Source: Aquila chrysaetos chrysaetos (lineage: Eukaryota; Chordata; Aves; Accipitriformes; Accipitridae). From it: DNA of 64,000 nucleotides. The stretch is taken from positions 124,001 to 188,000 of the forward strand of contig NW_024470390.1 in NCBI RefSeq assembly GCF_900496995.4, in the 5' to 3' direction. The first letter of the stretch is position 1, and each line of letters starts with the position of its first letter. A model generated the notes under the pieces. That model did not search any database, was not told the DNA's origin, and was given only the letters and a program-made list of their open reading frames with translations. This document shows positions 25,401-38,429 of this stretch, piece by piece. Position numbers and translations under genes: made by a program.

Positions 25401-28400
25401 AACGAGACTGCAATAAGAGTTACTGTGATCACCGTTCGCTGCGCCGGCATTACCAACTGCAGCACAGCTTGTGCGGCTTGAAGCAGCCTCCTAAGGAGGG
25501 TGCCAGGGAGCAATCCCCACTTCTTCCCAGTCCGTATATCCAAGGCAGCGGGAAATCGGTGGATGGACTGACTGCACGCTCCGAGTCAGGCTCTTTCCCA
25601 CCCAAAAGAGACCTGCTGAGGTGTGCTGTCAACAGCTTTGCAAATCAGAAGCTTCCCTTGGCTGCCTTGCCCTCTGCAGAGCACGCGGTTGCTGCCTTCC
25701 CAGATTCCTCCCCAGCCAGCCAGGCCTCTTGCCTTGCATCTAACAGCAGTGGATATTCGGAGGCTGCGGGTGACAATATATCGAAGGATCGCCTCTCGTG
25801 CCAACAGAGTGCCGCTTCTTCCAACATCTGTGCCGTAATAAATCCTGGCAACGTCTCCATGATTGCGCCGGGCAAGAATGTAGTTACCAATCTGACCAGT
25901 AGGTCTTTTATTTCAGAAGCCCAGCTCCCCTCAGAGCCTGCGGGGCTGCAGTGTTGTCCCAGCAGCACCCTGCCTTGTTTTCCTGTGTTCAGAGGGCAGA
26001 AGCTGCCTGCAAACCAGTTGAGCAGTAACTTTCAGTGGATAAGAAACGTGCCGGTTTGCGCTGAACCCAAAAGGAATAACATCTGCCTCGCTCGCAAGTC
26101 ACCTGTTGCAGTGCAGGGTATTTCAGAGGAGTTAGCTGGACCTTCCTGCACGTTCTCAGCTGCGTACGAGTGTTCGGATGCTTTGTCTTTCCCCATTGCG
26201 CCTTTTAAAGCTGAAGAGGATGTGCCGAGCAAGTCAGCCCTCCCTTGTTTTGAGGAAGCCTTTCAGTTGGCGAAAACCCACAACTCCCACCCGTGGGAGA
26301 ATGCCAGGGAGTTGAGTTTTCCAGAGGTTCAGAAGTGCAGCGCTCTGCAGAGCAAGACCGGACAGCTCTTCTCGAAAGCCCAGGAACCTGCTGCGTGCCC
26401 AGAGCCACTGCAGGTGCAGCAGCACTTCTTTCAGGTGACCCCCAAGTCTCAGCAGGTCCTGTCTCGCCCTCCTGAGGCTGAGCACTCGGCAGCAAACCCC
26501 CTCCAAGCCGGGTTTCGGCAGCAGCCGCCCGTCTTGGCTCCCCAGCTTCCGCAGCCGATGGAGTACGAGGGGCCTTCCACGTACCTCCAAAAGGCCATCC
26601 CCCAGTTCCAGGGCATTTTGTCAGGCGGGGAGAAACAAGGACTGCAGCCAGCACCCTTGAAAGAATATGTGGGATTAAGAGACTCGTCTGTTCCTAGTCA
26701 GCCCCAGTATGTGGTGCCTGGAAGCACGGCAGGAAGCCACTCTTCTGGGAGGTCGAATCAGCTAGAAAACAAGGCTTCTGCACTTAAAGAGAAGAGTAAA
26801 GATGGTAGCGCAGAGACAGGTGGGAAGCCGCCAGTGGGTGCTGCCTGGTCTTGGCGTCTGCCTGCCATCCGCAGAGAGAAGCTGACATCGGGGCTGAGCG
26901 GCGCAGCTCCTCCGAGTCAGGTGGCCATGGCGTCCTTCTCTTCGGCTCCTGCGGCCAGTGGGACGCGCCGGCTGACCATTTTCAACAGGATTCAAGTACG
27001 TCGGCGTGCTTTTTCTTCACATTTAGCCGCCTGTTACTCGAGTTCACATCTCAGAGCCGTTTACTGTCTTCCTGTGCTCCTATAAGTGCTTTTTATTAGT
27101 GTTGACAGCTCTAGATTCACCAGTAACAGTACTTAGTGCTTACATGGCACTTGACACATCCAGAGCACTCTGAAAACACTAATTAATCCAGTGCCAAAGG
27201 TTTAGAAATAATTTAACAAGATCGGGGCTTGGGATATTTAGTAATGTGATGCATAGCCTTTCACCTGGCTTCTTGGTCAAGCTTGCGCACAGGCCAGTGA
27301 TAATAAAAAGCTGTGAATGCCTGAACATTCAGCGAGCTCCGTGCCTGTGGAAGGGGAACCGCTTTCTCCAGTGGAAATAATTGGTGTCTCTTTGCCTGCA
27401 GGAGGGCAGGGAGGTCAACCTAAACGAACTTCTTACCTTTAGAGATCCGTCCCTGGAGGTCAAAGTCAAAATATGTTAGTTGAGGGTAGATGTGGAGGCT
27501 CTTGTGTTACGGATAAACGTGCTGCGGCTGTGCTGGGGACTAAATATCTCCAAAGTTTGGGGTTGGTTTAAGTGCTTTTTCGTTGTTAGTGGCATGTCAG
27601 GCTTACATGCATGTCTTGTCCTGTCCCGAGGGGGTTGCTGCTGCCTTGTGCGTTAGGCCAAGGGGACTGGCAGCCCTCAGGACGGGGAACTTGGAACGCA
27701 CTGAGGTTAAACCTGTTCTGTGCTGCTCGTGTTCCCTTTCTGACTACTTACAAAGGCTCTCTGTGCCCCAGGTGTTACTTAAGCAGTCAAGGTGAGAAAT
27801 CCAAGGGCTCAGGGGAGTCTTAGATTTGCTTTCCTCTAACTCCAGGAGATTTTGGGGAGCCTGGATGATACACGGGGTATGAGCAAATCCCCGTCCTGCT
27901 CCAGTGCTCCTGGTGTTGACCCAGCAGTGTGGTGTTAGCAGAGCTGATGCCCGCGGCAGCCGGAGATCGGGGTGCTCCAGCCCTCCCTGCATCTCTGGAG
28001 CTGGGCATGTGGTGCAGGAACCATGGATGGCTGAGGAATCGGAGCGTGCCCCCCCCACTTGCTGCGTGCAGCTTGTGGTGGAAATAATGCAGTTTGATAG
28101 CCACACTGTGTAAACGGGGATTCCTATTTGCATGTGTGCTTGCCATGTGGACGCATGTATCTAAGTGTTATGAGGAGTATTTATTAATGACTGCAAAGAT
28201 TTATGGGATTGGTTAATAAGCATTGCTTTGCTGTGCAAGTGCAAAGCATTATTTTCATGGAGAAAACAGTTCAGATGTTCCTTTTATTTTTTTTGAAGGT
28301 GGAATGACTGTATTTTAAAGCTTTGCTTGCAGGCAGAATAACATCTGCTTTTGATTATTGTTTCTTTACCTGCAGGGTGGAAATATTTACAGACTCGCTA

Positions 28401-31400
28401 ACGCAGCAAAGGAAGAAAACTTGCCAGCTGGGTGGTAAGCAGGTTGCACTAAAGTGTTGAGGGTGGCGTTTGTTTTCTGGAGCGCTTTTAGCACCTAGTC
28501 AGGCGCATTTCCCTCGGGGTTGAGATTTAACGTAGCCTTTTCATTTGGCTACCTTTAGATTGTGCTAATTAATAGATGTTTAAATGAGAACCACAAGACT
28601 CTCAACCTAATTTCTAACTCTCGATTGTAAAAATCGTGCCGTGACTGAAGTGTGACAGAGAGGTAACCTGAGTGAAACGTTGCAGACTGTTTAAGGGTGT
28701 AATAAGGAATGACCGGCCTTGTTCTTTTCACACATTACAACGATAAAAGACCAAAAGTTCACCATGGAAGTAAAGAAACGGAAATGTGGGATAATGTTAA
28801 AGGATTCACCTTGTCGAAGGGTTTCCAGGTGATTGGTGGGGTATGGGCTTCACTCTCAATCTCATTCCTGGAGCGTAGTCTGCCTGTAAAGAGTATTATT
28901 GCATTGTAATCATGGAGGCAGGCCCTGAATTTAGTTTTTAAAAGTGATTAGCTAACTTTATGATTAATTATTTTTTAGAGTGAGTTTGTGACTCAGTTCT
29001 CTTTGCTGAAGAAAATTCACATACTTCCCTCTTCTTTGGTAGTTGCCGCTTTCCTTTGGTGCATGGATTGCACACCTGTGGTATTTTCTCTGTAAGCAAA
29101 TTGTGGCTCTGCCACCTTACTGCCCAGCCTCAATAGCTTGCCATTTACTAAATGAGAAGGCAAGTGGTTCCCTGGAAAAAAAGGGCTTTTTATAATCCAC
29201 GTCCTTGTGAGCAGCAGTCCCCACGCAGCCTCGGAAGAGGTGCCTTGCCTGCAGTGTTGCTAACTGTCACAGGTAAGGGAGCTGCTGTCTCATTAAGAAA
29301 GAAGAATTTCATCGTTCTTTGGCAACAAATGGAAGTTGTGGTGCCTGGTGAGCCACGTGAAGACAATTACCTGCTCCAGCCAGCCTTGGTGGTCTGCCTG
29401 GTCCTCCGTTTCTGTGTTGGAAGAGGTTCTGAGGATTAGCCGGGCTATAGGAATGGCCAGACAGTAAGTATGGTGTGCTGGGAAGCTTTAACTTCGTTTG
29501 CTGTCTTCATCATGTGGATAGAGAAATGGGTCTGCAGGACTTCCAACGTCATCCTTCCCAAACGCTGAATTCACAAGGGGGAGTTATCCACAAATGATAC
29601 ATTTTTCCATTCACAAAAGCGGATCTTTCAGAAATGCCATGGTGCATGAAATGCATGGTATTGAAAGAAAATGCTTCTGGAGTTTTTAATGCAGGTCATT
29701 CTTTTTTGGTGTCACAGTTAAAAAGCAATGTATATAACTTTGAAAATAGCATTTGTACGTATGTGGTAATAGGTACAATTCATGTAGCTGCTCAAAAGAG
29801 AAGGTATCTTAACCGCATCTCTTTTTTAAAGCTGTATCGTTATAATGCTGGTGATTGATGTCCCACTGGGGATTTTTCTCTAGTTAACATCTTTTGCTGC
29901 TAAATGAGCTGCAGAGATTTCCCAACTAGACATGAAATGAGCTCTACGGCAGGAAATGCGAGCGTGGATCTAACATTGATAGTGATTAAATTTTTTTTTT
30001 AAGTGGTTCAACTTTATAATGTTAATTTTCCATCCCTTTATCTTGATTTTTCACTTAGCAATAAGACCGGTGCTGCTCCTGCTGACGGCAGCAGCTGCGA
30101 AAGTGGCTTTCTCCACAAGAACTGCGGTCAGCTGTTCCATACTGAGAATGGTCTGGAGAGCCATAGGTGTTTTCATAGTGAACAATGGCATTTACCACAA
30201 AGGAAGGAAGAACAGCAGGTAAGGAGAAACGGAATCCTTCAGTGCTGCTTATTTAACAGGAATTTGAATTAAGGTCATGAGGATTCTTTAAAACCTGCCT
30301 GTAGTGTATGGAGATAAAAGCTGTGGAGCCAACTGAACCTTTGTCCTGAAAATTCAGATCACTGTAGGAGTGGGATCCAGAATCATGGTGCTGTTGAAGC
30401 CCTTCGGGTGGCTGTTACGTAGTGGATGTTCTCGAATAATTGTGCTGTTTTGAAAGCTGCAGCTATTTCCAGCAAAGTTTCGTACTCCACAGCTGTGAAG
30501 CGTGAGTGAAAAAATGTAAGCCTGACTATTCTAGCTGATAGTGTGAATTTGGGAGCTCAGTTTTGTAAAAGCAAGAATATGGGATTGGTGTGATAAGGAC
30601 TCCTGTTCTGGGCTCTCACTGAATTATGTTGTGCTTAGAGAAACTTACTCAGCGTAGTAGCTCTTGTTATCATCATCATTATTTTATGTAAGGGAGAAAA
30701 GGATCAGAAGTGACTTGAAAGAATAGTTTGCAAAGCACTTTGACGTCCTCAGATGGTCAATGCCAGAAGATACACCTCATACTCTTGTTTGTGTTTGCCG
30801 TAAGGTGTGTGATGCGGGAGACGTAAATGCTCAGAAACTGTCACTCGAGGCAGCAGGAGATGGAAACTGTCCCTCAAAACCTGAGATGCCTTTAGAGGAC
30901 CTAACAGTGGCTCCTCTGGTGATTCCTGTCTCTGTACCAGTGATGGCTGTGAACTTGCAAGCAGGGAACAAGGTGGGTGGTGACTGCATTCCTCAAGCAT
31001 TTTAATGAATTAGCAAAAACACCTCAGTTAGCTGACTTTGCTGGAGTCGCTTCCTTGAGCAACTGGTCACCAGTGTGCGAGTCTCACTGGCTTAGCCAGC
31101 AGCTTAGGGTGATGGCTCCTATAAATCCCCCAAATTCTATTCAAATAATGCTGCAGTAATGGACTTGGTGGTAATTACTACAGTAATGGACTTGGTGAAG
31201 GTTCCAAGGTCCGTCTGAGTAATTTCCTGGAAATATGTAACCCGTTAATCACCTTGAGTTGCATTAAAATAAAAGATGACATGGGAAGTATTAACAGTAT
31301 GATGCAGGACAGACGCTTGGTATTAAAACCTAGGAAAATCCTTGGAATTTTACTAGGCAATTTAAAGAATTTCAAGATGATTTCAGAACTTACTTTTTTT

Positions 31401-34400
31401 CCTTTCAGCACTCTCTCTGACTATAAAAAAACTTGTGGAGGGTTCTTTTTAACAGGTCTTGTTCTCATGAGTGTGTCTGGCTTCCCCAGAGCCATATACA
31501 TGAGTAAGGACTAGAGCAGAGGGTCCTCTGACTGCAGTCTGCACACAAGTTTTGGAATTTGGTGTTCATTATGGTGCTCAGAATAATAAGTCATGACACA
31601 GACAGTCTAGAGGAAAACCAGATAAAAATCCTATGCAACTTCAAACTTTCTTCTATATGTTTTTCATGTGCCTTGAACTTGTTCCCCTTCTCTTCTGTGA
31701 TAAACAGGGATTTGATGGTTTGTTTGGAATTGTTTGTCCAGGTTACTGAAAAGGAAAGCCCAGATGGGAAGGACCTCAAGGAAAGCTTGCACCAGAAAAA
31801 GAGAAAGAGGCAAATGCGGCCAAAATCGCTTTTTATCCCACCTCTGCCAGTCCCTGAAGACCAGCCGGGGGTGGGAGGGTGTTACCAGAGTAACCTTCGT
31901 TCACCCGTGTTCCTGGTGGATCATCTCCTGAGAGACTTGTTCCAGTCCTCTCCTTACACGCCGCCTCCGATGCTCAGCCCCATGCGGGAAGGATCAGGCC
32001 TCTATTTCAGCACTTGCTGCTCTTCCTCTGCTAGCGGTGATCCCAACCAGCTGTTCAGTGCTGGTTTAGGTAATAAAATCCTAATGTCTGCACTCAACAG
32101 ATCATGGAACTGGAAAGGAATCCAGCAGACTATTGTACAGACTACAGAAAGAGAAAATTGACCCACAGTCCTTTTCTTCAAGATGGGTTATAAATTCAAA
32201 TGGTATCCACCTTCCTGTATGATAAATTACTGCATCATACGCAGGCCAGTGGAAGTACGGACATTTACATGTAGCAGTTTAAGTTACTCGTAAACTGATG
32301 ACATGATTTTATTGTACCAGTTTGTGGTAAAAATTTATCTTAATTAAAAATACGTAGTGGTTACACCAGAACAGTTGCTGTCGTAAAACTGCAGAAGAAG
32401 CTAGGGTGGTGGGCACCTGTGTGGCAAAGGCAGCAGCCCAGTGAAAGCAGTTTTCCTCTGGGTTCGGCTTCTGCTTGATGGTTTGTCATCTGTAGTTATT
32501 CAGAGACCGCAGCTGAGTTACGGAGCTGTGCTGACAAATATGGACAGGCCCCGGCTCTGCTCATGCCTTCCAAAGGAGGCTTTAAAAAAAACAGAAGTTT
32601 GTAACTTCTACTTTGTTATTCTGGTTGTGGAAGAGGAGATGTCAACAGCCTACCAGGGTTTTGCTCTGATACTGGCTTTCACTTATTAAAAAATACAGAA
32701 CTGCTCAATCCCTGTGTGGCTGACTTCTGACCCGTGGTCAGCTGTGAAAGCATACCCGGATGCTGTTTCTAGAGAGCTTCCAAGTCAAAAAGTGAGAAAT
32801 TTCACTGAAGTGAGGGGAATTCTGAGAGAATAGTTAGTGGTTTGTGATGGTGAGGATGTGAAGGAAGGCTAAAGGATGGTCTCGGCAGGATGGTTTTTAT
32901 CTTGAGCATTTTTTTGTATCTTTCAGGCAGAATGGACAGGGACTTTGGATTTTGTCTGATGAAGGACAACACAAAAATCAGCATTCAGCCGTGAGTTATG
33001 GCATAGCAATTAGAATAACGACAAACATTTTGAAAATGGGGGATGAGGGAGTGTCAGTTTAGGAGTCAGTGTGTGGTTGGTTCAAGCGCATGGGCCATAC
33101 AGGCCTTCGAAGTTGACATTGACCTCCTTCCCACAATCCTATTGCTTGGCCAATTCTCTCGCTGTCCTGCGTCGCTGGTGAGATTAATAGTGGGTTTTGG
33201 CCGGGTGATACCACGTGCTGGCCAGAATGAAGTTGCAACAAAATGCTCAGTGCTGTCGCAGTGAAATACAGGTTAGGCTGATGTCATAAAGGTGCCTGCC
33301 CCCAACATTCTACGTGATGTTCAAACATTCTTTTTTCTCCATGGTTGCACATTTCTCTCTGCTTTGCTGCTCGTCATGAGTCTCAGAGTGAACCTGACAA
33401 ATTTTGTCAGGTTTTGAGGGAGAGAGAACAAACTTTCTTGATTGATTGGAGACAGAAGGATTCCACGGGTGGTGTGGTGATGCAGTTAGTGCTAAGTAGT
33501 GGCTCTGAAAGTTGTTAGAGGAGGAGAGCTAGTAATGCTTTGCTGGGAAATGTGTGTTGTATGCATACCATATTTATTACAGCTGAGCCTTGCTCACCCC
33601 ATACCCCCTCTTCCTAAGCGTATGTGTATCGATAAGCGTGTGTATTGGTAGTGCTGCATGCTATCGTGATGTATCTGTTCGCAACTTGCCTTCCTCCCCT
33701 CCTCTTTCTTATGACTTTAGACGCATCAACGTTGGAAGTCAATTTCAGGCAGAGGTGCCAAACCTCCGCGATAGATCGGATTTGGAAGAGAATGAAGAGG
33801 CAGCATCGTTGGTGTGGAAGCCCTGGGGAGACATCGCAACTAACCTGGAAACACAGGACAGAGGTTTCTTTAATGCTTTTTTTTCAAGGCCACCCCCGAG
33901 ATACAAGGGTTCAAAAAGTCCGTGTTTTCACAGCAGCTTTTTGTATGTTCAGGTTATCTCCCATCTTTTCTTGACCACCTTCACATGCGGTTGCATTAGA
34001 GGGAAGGAGATTGCTCAGTTCTGGTAGAAAAGTGAACAAATAATAGCTGTTACGCTCTCAGTAGCATTTTCCATACAAAATGGCCAGGGGTGTTTGTAGC
34101 TGTCCCACCTCATCTGCAGTGACCTTAGAAGAGGGGAGGTTTGTCTCTGGAGTTATCGGTCCCAAAGCTCAGTGATACCTGGGTAGTTGCGACACCTGAC
34201 TTCTTCCCATGTCTTTTCTCGGTCTCCAGTCTGTCTATTGCACTTGTTCTGTTTTCCCTCTGTCTTGTATCGTATCTTTTCTCTTTCCTTGACAGAAGCT
34301 GACTTCCTGTTGGTTTTCATTGCATTTGTAGTAACAGAACTGCTCAACTTGGCCTGCTCCAGTGTCATGCCGGGGGGAGGAACGAACCTAGAGCTAGCCT

Positions 34401-37400
34401 TGCATTGCCTGCATGAAGCACAAGGCAACGTTATGGTAAGAAGCAGCTATTGGGCCATAATTAATAACAGACTAGGACAGCCTTTGCCACTGGCGTGAGC
34501 TGGGAGTTGCTCTGAGTTTTCTATTCCGCAGGCTGGAGTCTGATCTCTTTGTTAAACGTGCAGAGTTCTTGTGTGCTGCCCGTTGCCACAGTCTGCATTA
34601 ACATGCCTTGGGACTGCAGACCCTGTCCTGGTGTATAAATAAGATCTTGTTTTCTCTCTTGTAAATTATGTGGCGATTTGGAGAATATAAGTATTACTAC
34701 CCCAAATGCTAGGAGTGAAGGAATTGCCATGTAGGTAAAAACCCGAGGTCTGCTCTAGATAAGCATTCTGTGCTTGAGAACTGCAACAGCCCTAGGCGCT
34801 CCTTGCTGGGCAAGCGCCTCCAGCCTGGTCCTGACTAAGCCCCAAGTAGGTCTACTTTGCTCAGTGTCCTTTGAAGAAGGGATTTAACAACACCCAAATA
34901 CAGCAGAGGACTCAGTGTATGCCGTGTCTCCACAAGGAGGCTCTATGAGCACGCCTGCTGCAGCAGGGACAAGCTGAAAACGATTCCAGCAGAGGGAAAT
35001 CTTTTCCTGTAGGTGGTGGCAGGTGGGGCCCCATAGCTTGGTCCCCAGAGATCTCCTGAGGTTCCGTTTTCTTAAAACACTTTGGTGTGGATTGAGGAAA
35101 TATTTCCATAAACTTCAGTGGGCTGAGGCAATCCCAAAGTGCTGTTGCTAAGCTTTGACCAGTATGAGCAAAATCTTCCTACAGTGGATTGATTCACTGA
35201 AGTAGCAAAATAGCCGAAAGCAGGAGTTTATCTTTTTGCCCTTCATGGGGGGGAATCTAATGTCTTTTTACATGAAATCTTGCAGGAGGCTCTGGAGATG
35301 CTGCTTTCGGGTGGGCCTCAGAAATCTGAATCCCATCCTCTGGCTAATTATCATTACACAGGTAAACTGGAAGTAGAGCTTGTTCCTTCAGCTGGAATGC
35401 TGATAGATACTGCAGTTGCCTTTCTGTATTCTGATCTAAGGAATTTATTTAAAAAAAATGTGTGAACAATGATTTGTGTTCTTTGGGGTGGGGAAAGTGG
35501 TAGCAAAGCGCTTCAGTTTTAAACTGTTTACGGTGCTTTTTTACATGGGGAATGCCTTGTTCTTGTGTTTCAGCCCGCTGCTTTAGCGTGCACTGCCCTG
35601 CAGTGACGCCCAACGGAAGCAGCACGCTGAAATGTGGTAATGCCAAATACTCATTGCCATACGCTCTTCCTTTCAGTTGTGCCCGGGCTTCACAGCATGC
35701 AGGGCTTATCTGCTGGCAGTAATAACTACTGTTGCTAACGAATTCACTTATGCGTTTGGTAATTGCTTTCGGAAGGAGGAGAGATGTCAATATGTGAATA
35801 ATAAATTGTGCTGATTTCCGTTAGGCTGCGAGTGATCAAATAATTTGCATGTTGCTCTTTATTACCAGGTTCAGATACTTGGACACCTCTTGAGAAGGAG
35901 TTGTTTAAAAAGGCTTTTTCTGTACACAAGAAGGATTTTCACCTGATACAGAAGAAGGTAAAGCCATTAGACCGACGTGTTGACAGTTTTAACCCAGAAA
36001 GTCGTATTTTGAATTGTGTGTTGGAATCCTGTTCTCTGAAACCTAGTGTTTGCTTCTTAATGCTAAAAAGACACCAGTACAAGACATTATTTGCCCTAAT
36101 GTATCATTACAACAGAATATTTAGTATCTCTGGTACAAAATACCGGAGATACTAAAATAATAATGAAACATTATGCTGACTGCCTGTGTGAAACGTACAG
36201 TTCTGCCCTTCCAGCACTTGTTTACAGCCTGTTCAGAAGAGGAAAGTTTGTTTTCTGTCTGATCTCACCTGTCCATATGCTGGAGCTTCCATGGCACGTT
36301 GCAGTGCGATAACTGGATAGAACAGGGGAAGGACAAACTGTGCTAGATAGATTTGTTGTGTGTCTGTGCCTTAAATATTTTACTACAGTATTTCCATTAT
36401 AGATTGCTTCTGTTTCTCTCACAATAGATTCAGAGTAAGAGTGTGTCCCAGTGTGTTGAATATTACTACACCTGGAAAAAAAAAATTGCATTTGGCCGCA
36501 ATCGAGCTCAAGTAATAGGAAAAAGGGTCAAGAGAGTCAAGGATGAGATGGAAGAGACTGAAAAAAAGGTAGGAAAACTGCTGGGGATTTGTGCTCGATG
36601 CCACTCCGTATGGAAAACATCTTCTGATGCTCTTGAAAGGTGCAGCAGATGCTGTCCAGGGAGAGATTCTGGTTTTATTCTGCTGCTGCTTTGATAAACT
36701 TATTCTGTAGAATAACTTTGAAACAACAAAGCAGTACTTTGTCATTAGCACCATGACTAAAATGTGCTTTTACTCGTTACAGGCAGTATTTGTTCCTAAT
36801 GTGCTGGCACCCTTGCTGATGTAAATAAGATAATTCCCAACTTATTACTAACATTGATAATCCTGTTTGCATTAAACTTGTTGCTGATGACTTTCAGGGA
36901 TATTCTGTCACATCCCAGTGCTACATAAAAGGAACTGCTGGTGACGTGGCTCTGCATGGGGATTGCTAAAACGTTCCTTGCCAGTAAACAGGGATTTGGT
37001 TCACATTTTTTTTTTTTTTTTTTTTTTTTTTTTGGTAGAAACTGGGTAACCGTATATCTTCAGTGCTTAATTCTGCATTTTAAACCTGTTGTATAGACTT
37101 TTGTGGAGGAAAGCGCTATTCCACTTACAGTAGTATAAATAATAGGGTTTTTCTTCCAAGGCCTGTGTTTGCCCCCCTATCGTTACTGTGGAATTAAAGT
37201 GTTTTTTTGGCTATTTAGCGTTCAGAGGAGTTCACCTGGGCAGACTTGGGCTGATACATTTTTGTGCTGGCTGTAATGAATACAATCTAATTTCCTGGGC
37301 CAGTCAGAGATTTTTCAAGCTAGTGGGTTTTTTTTACTCTAGCTATCCACCTTTCTGAAGAGAAGGGAGAATTAATAAAGGCTCTCTGATTTACAGGTTG

Positions 37401-38002
37401 TTGGCAGCCCAAAGAAGAGGCGCCGTTCTCTGCCTAAGGAAAGCACGAAGATAAAGCAGAAGAGTTATAAAAGGATGCCCCGCAGCAGAGGCAGTCCATC
37501 CTGCGGTCTGAATGAGTCTCCACACCAGGCTGGAAGTGCAGACCAGCAGGGTGTATTTCCGTGCAAAGTGTGCAAAAGGTGTTAATCTTTCTTCTAGAAA
37601 CCTGCTGCTTTTGGCTAAAACAGATTTAAACTTCCAAAGCTGCCCAGGGGCAGAGGGGGAGCGGAGCGAAGGGCAGTTTGAGGATTACCTCTGCCCCTTG
37701 GCCTTCTTGCAGTTTTGTTTGACTTTCAACCCAAACATCTGTCTTGTTTAAACACCAGTGTTCGTGCAGCCAGGGGTACTGGTGGAACAAAACAAGGGAA
37801 CTGTGTCATACCACACATCACAATATGCAGAAATTCACAAAAGTAGAAATAATGAAGCTTGGTTTAATGGTGTTTATCGAATTAAAAAAAAAAATCTGTT
37901 TGTTTTCTGACTCGCAGGGTGTTTGACAAGGTAAAAGGTAGGAACGCTCATATGAAAAGCCATCGCGCACAGAAAGCAGGTAGAGCCTGTCCTGGGGATT
38001 AA
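22463..38002 (+). CDS. ZNF541: ZNF541, zinc-finger / ELM2-SANT protein
   Basis: Fifteen coding exons join in frame to 1257 residues: 22463-22760, 23942-24173, 25351-26995, 28376-28434, 30059-30218, 30805-30972, 31742-32069, 32927-32990, 33721-33863, 34332-34435, 35286-35361, 35869-35957, 36428-36568, 37397-37578 and 37918-38002. All introns are GT-AG. The start MDQY matches mammalian ZNF541. C2H2 fingers have ligands C136/C139/H152/H156, C164/C167/H180/H184 and C192/C197/H210/H215. A fourth, degenerate finger lies at 764-784 and a last one at C1225/C1228/H1241/H1245. An ELM2 domain (about 985-1075, with [10 protein letters not shown]) precedes a SANT domain (about 1093-1145). In mammals ZNF541 is a germ-cell nuclear protein that works with KCTD19 and HDAC1/2 in meiotic prophase. 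One apparent extra base at 37979-37980 replaces the conserved C-terminus; without it the frame would run to the TAG at 38049-38051. Confidence 0.95.
24465..24486. repeat. T homopolymer, 22 bases (ZNF541 intron 2)
   Basis: Uninterrupted T-run inside the intron between coding exons 2 and 3. Confidence 0.85.
31154..31196. repeat. Short direct repeat in ZNF541 intron 6
   Basis: CAGTAATGGACTTGGTG occurs at about 31154 and again about 27 bases further on, in non-coding intron sequence. Confidence 0.7.
36097..36173 (+). repeat. Long imperfect hairpin in ZNF541 intron 12
   Basis: A 16-base stem pairs 36120-36135 with 36141-36156, with a single G-U wobble and a five-base loop. Beyond an internal loop, TCATTA (36104-36109) pairs with TAATGA (36161-36166), and TAATGT (36097-36102) with ACATTA (36168-36173). 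The whole is a 77-base fold with about 28 pairs. It could be a small-RNA precursor or a relic of a small palindromic transposon. Confidence 0.6.
37006..37034. repeat. T homopolymer, 29 bases (ZNF541 intron 13)
   Basis: Uninterrupted T-run in the intron before coding exon 14. Confidence 0.85.
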
Positions 38003-38405
38003 ATGGCCCTCGAAGCATTTTAAAAGTGAGGCAAAGATGGAAGAAACCTAGCTGACCACGTTCGATGGTAACTGGGAAACTGTGATTTCAGAGTAGCAAT
38101 GAGGTTAATTTTCCCCATCTAGAAAAATGTGAACTTTCTCTAGCATCTGGGCAGTGGCTGAGCACTGAAGAGGATTAGACGACATGAGGTCACCTGCACT
38201 CTTCAACCTAATCCATCAGGAGCACAGCAGCAGTCACACCAACACTGAAAAACCACCTCAGCTTTTCGTGCTGGGTGAACCTTGAGAGAATGCTTGCCAA
38301 AGGCTTACTGGAAGAAAAGCTGTGACTTTGTGTGTATAGTGTGTTCTTATAAAAAACTCATTTGGGTTTTCTCAGCAGTTACTGCCCATGACTGGTGTTG
38401 AGTTT

Positions 38406-38411
38406 AATAAA
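38406..38411 (+). terminator. ZNF541: Poly(A) signal AATAAA, probably ZNF541
   Basis: The canonical hexamer lies about 400 bases after the stop codon, in the right orientation, with no closer hexamer noted. Confidence 0.6.
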
Positions 38412-38429
38412 GAAATGTGAAGGCATCAG

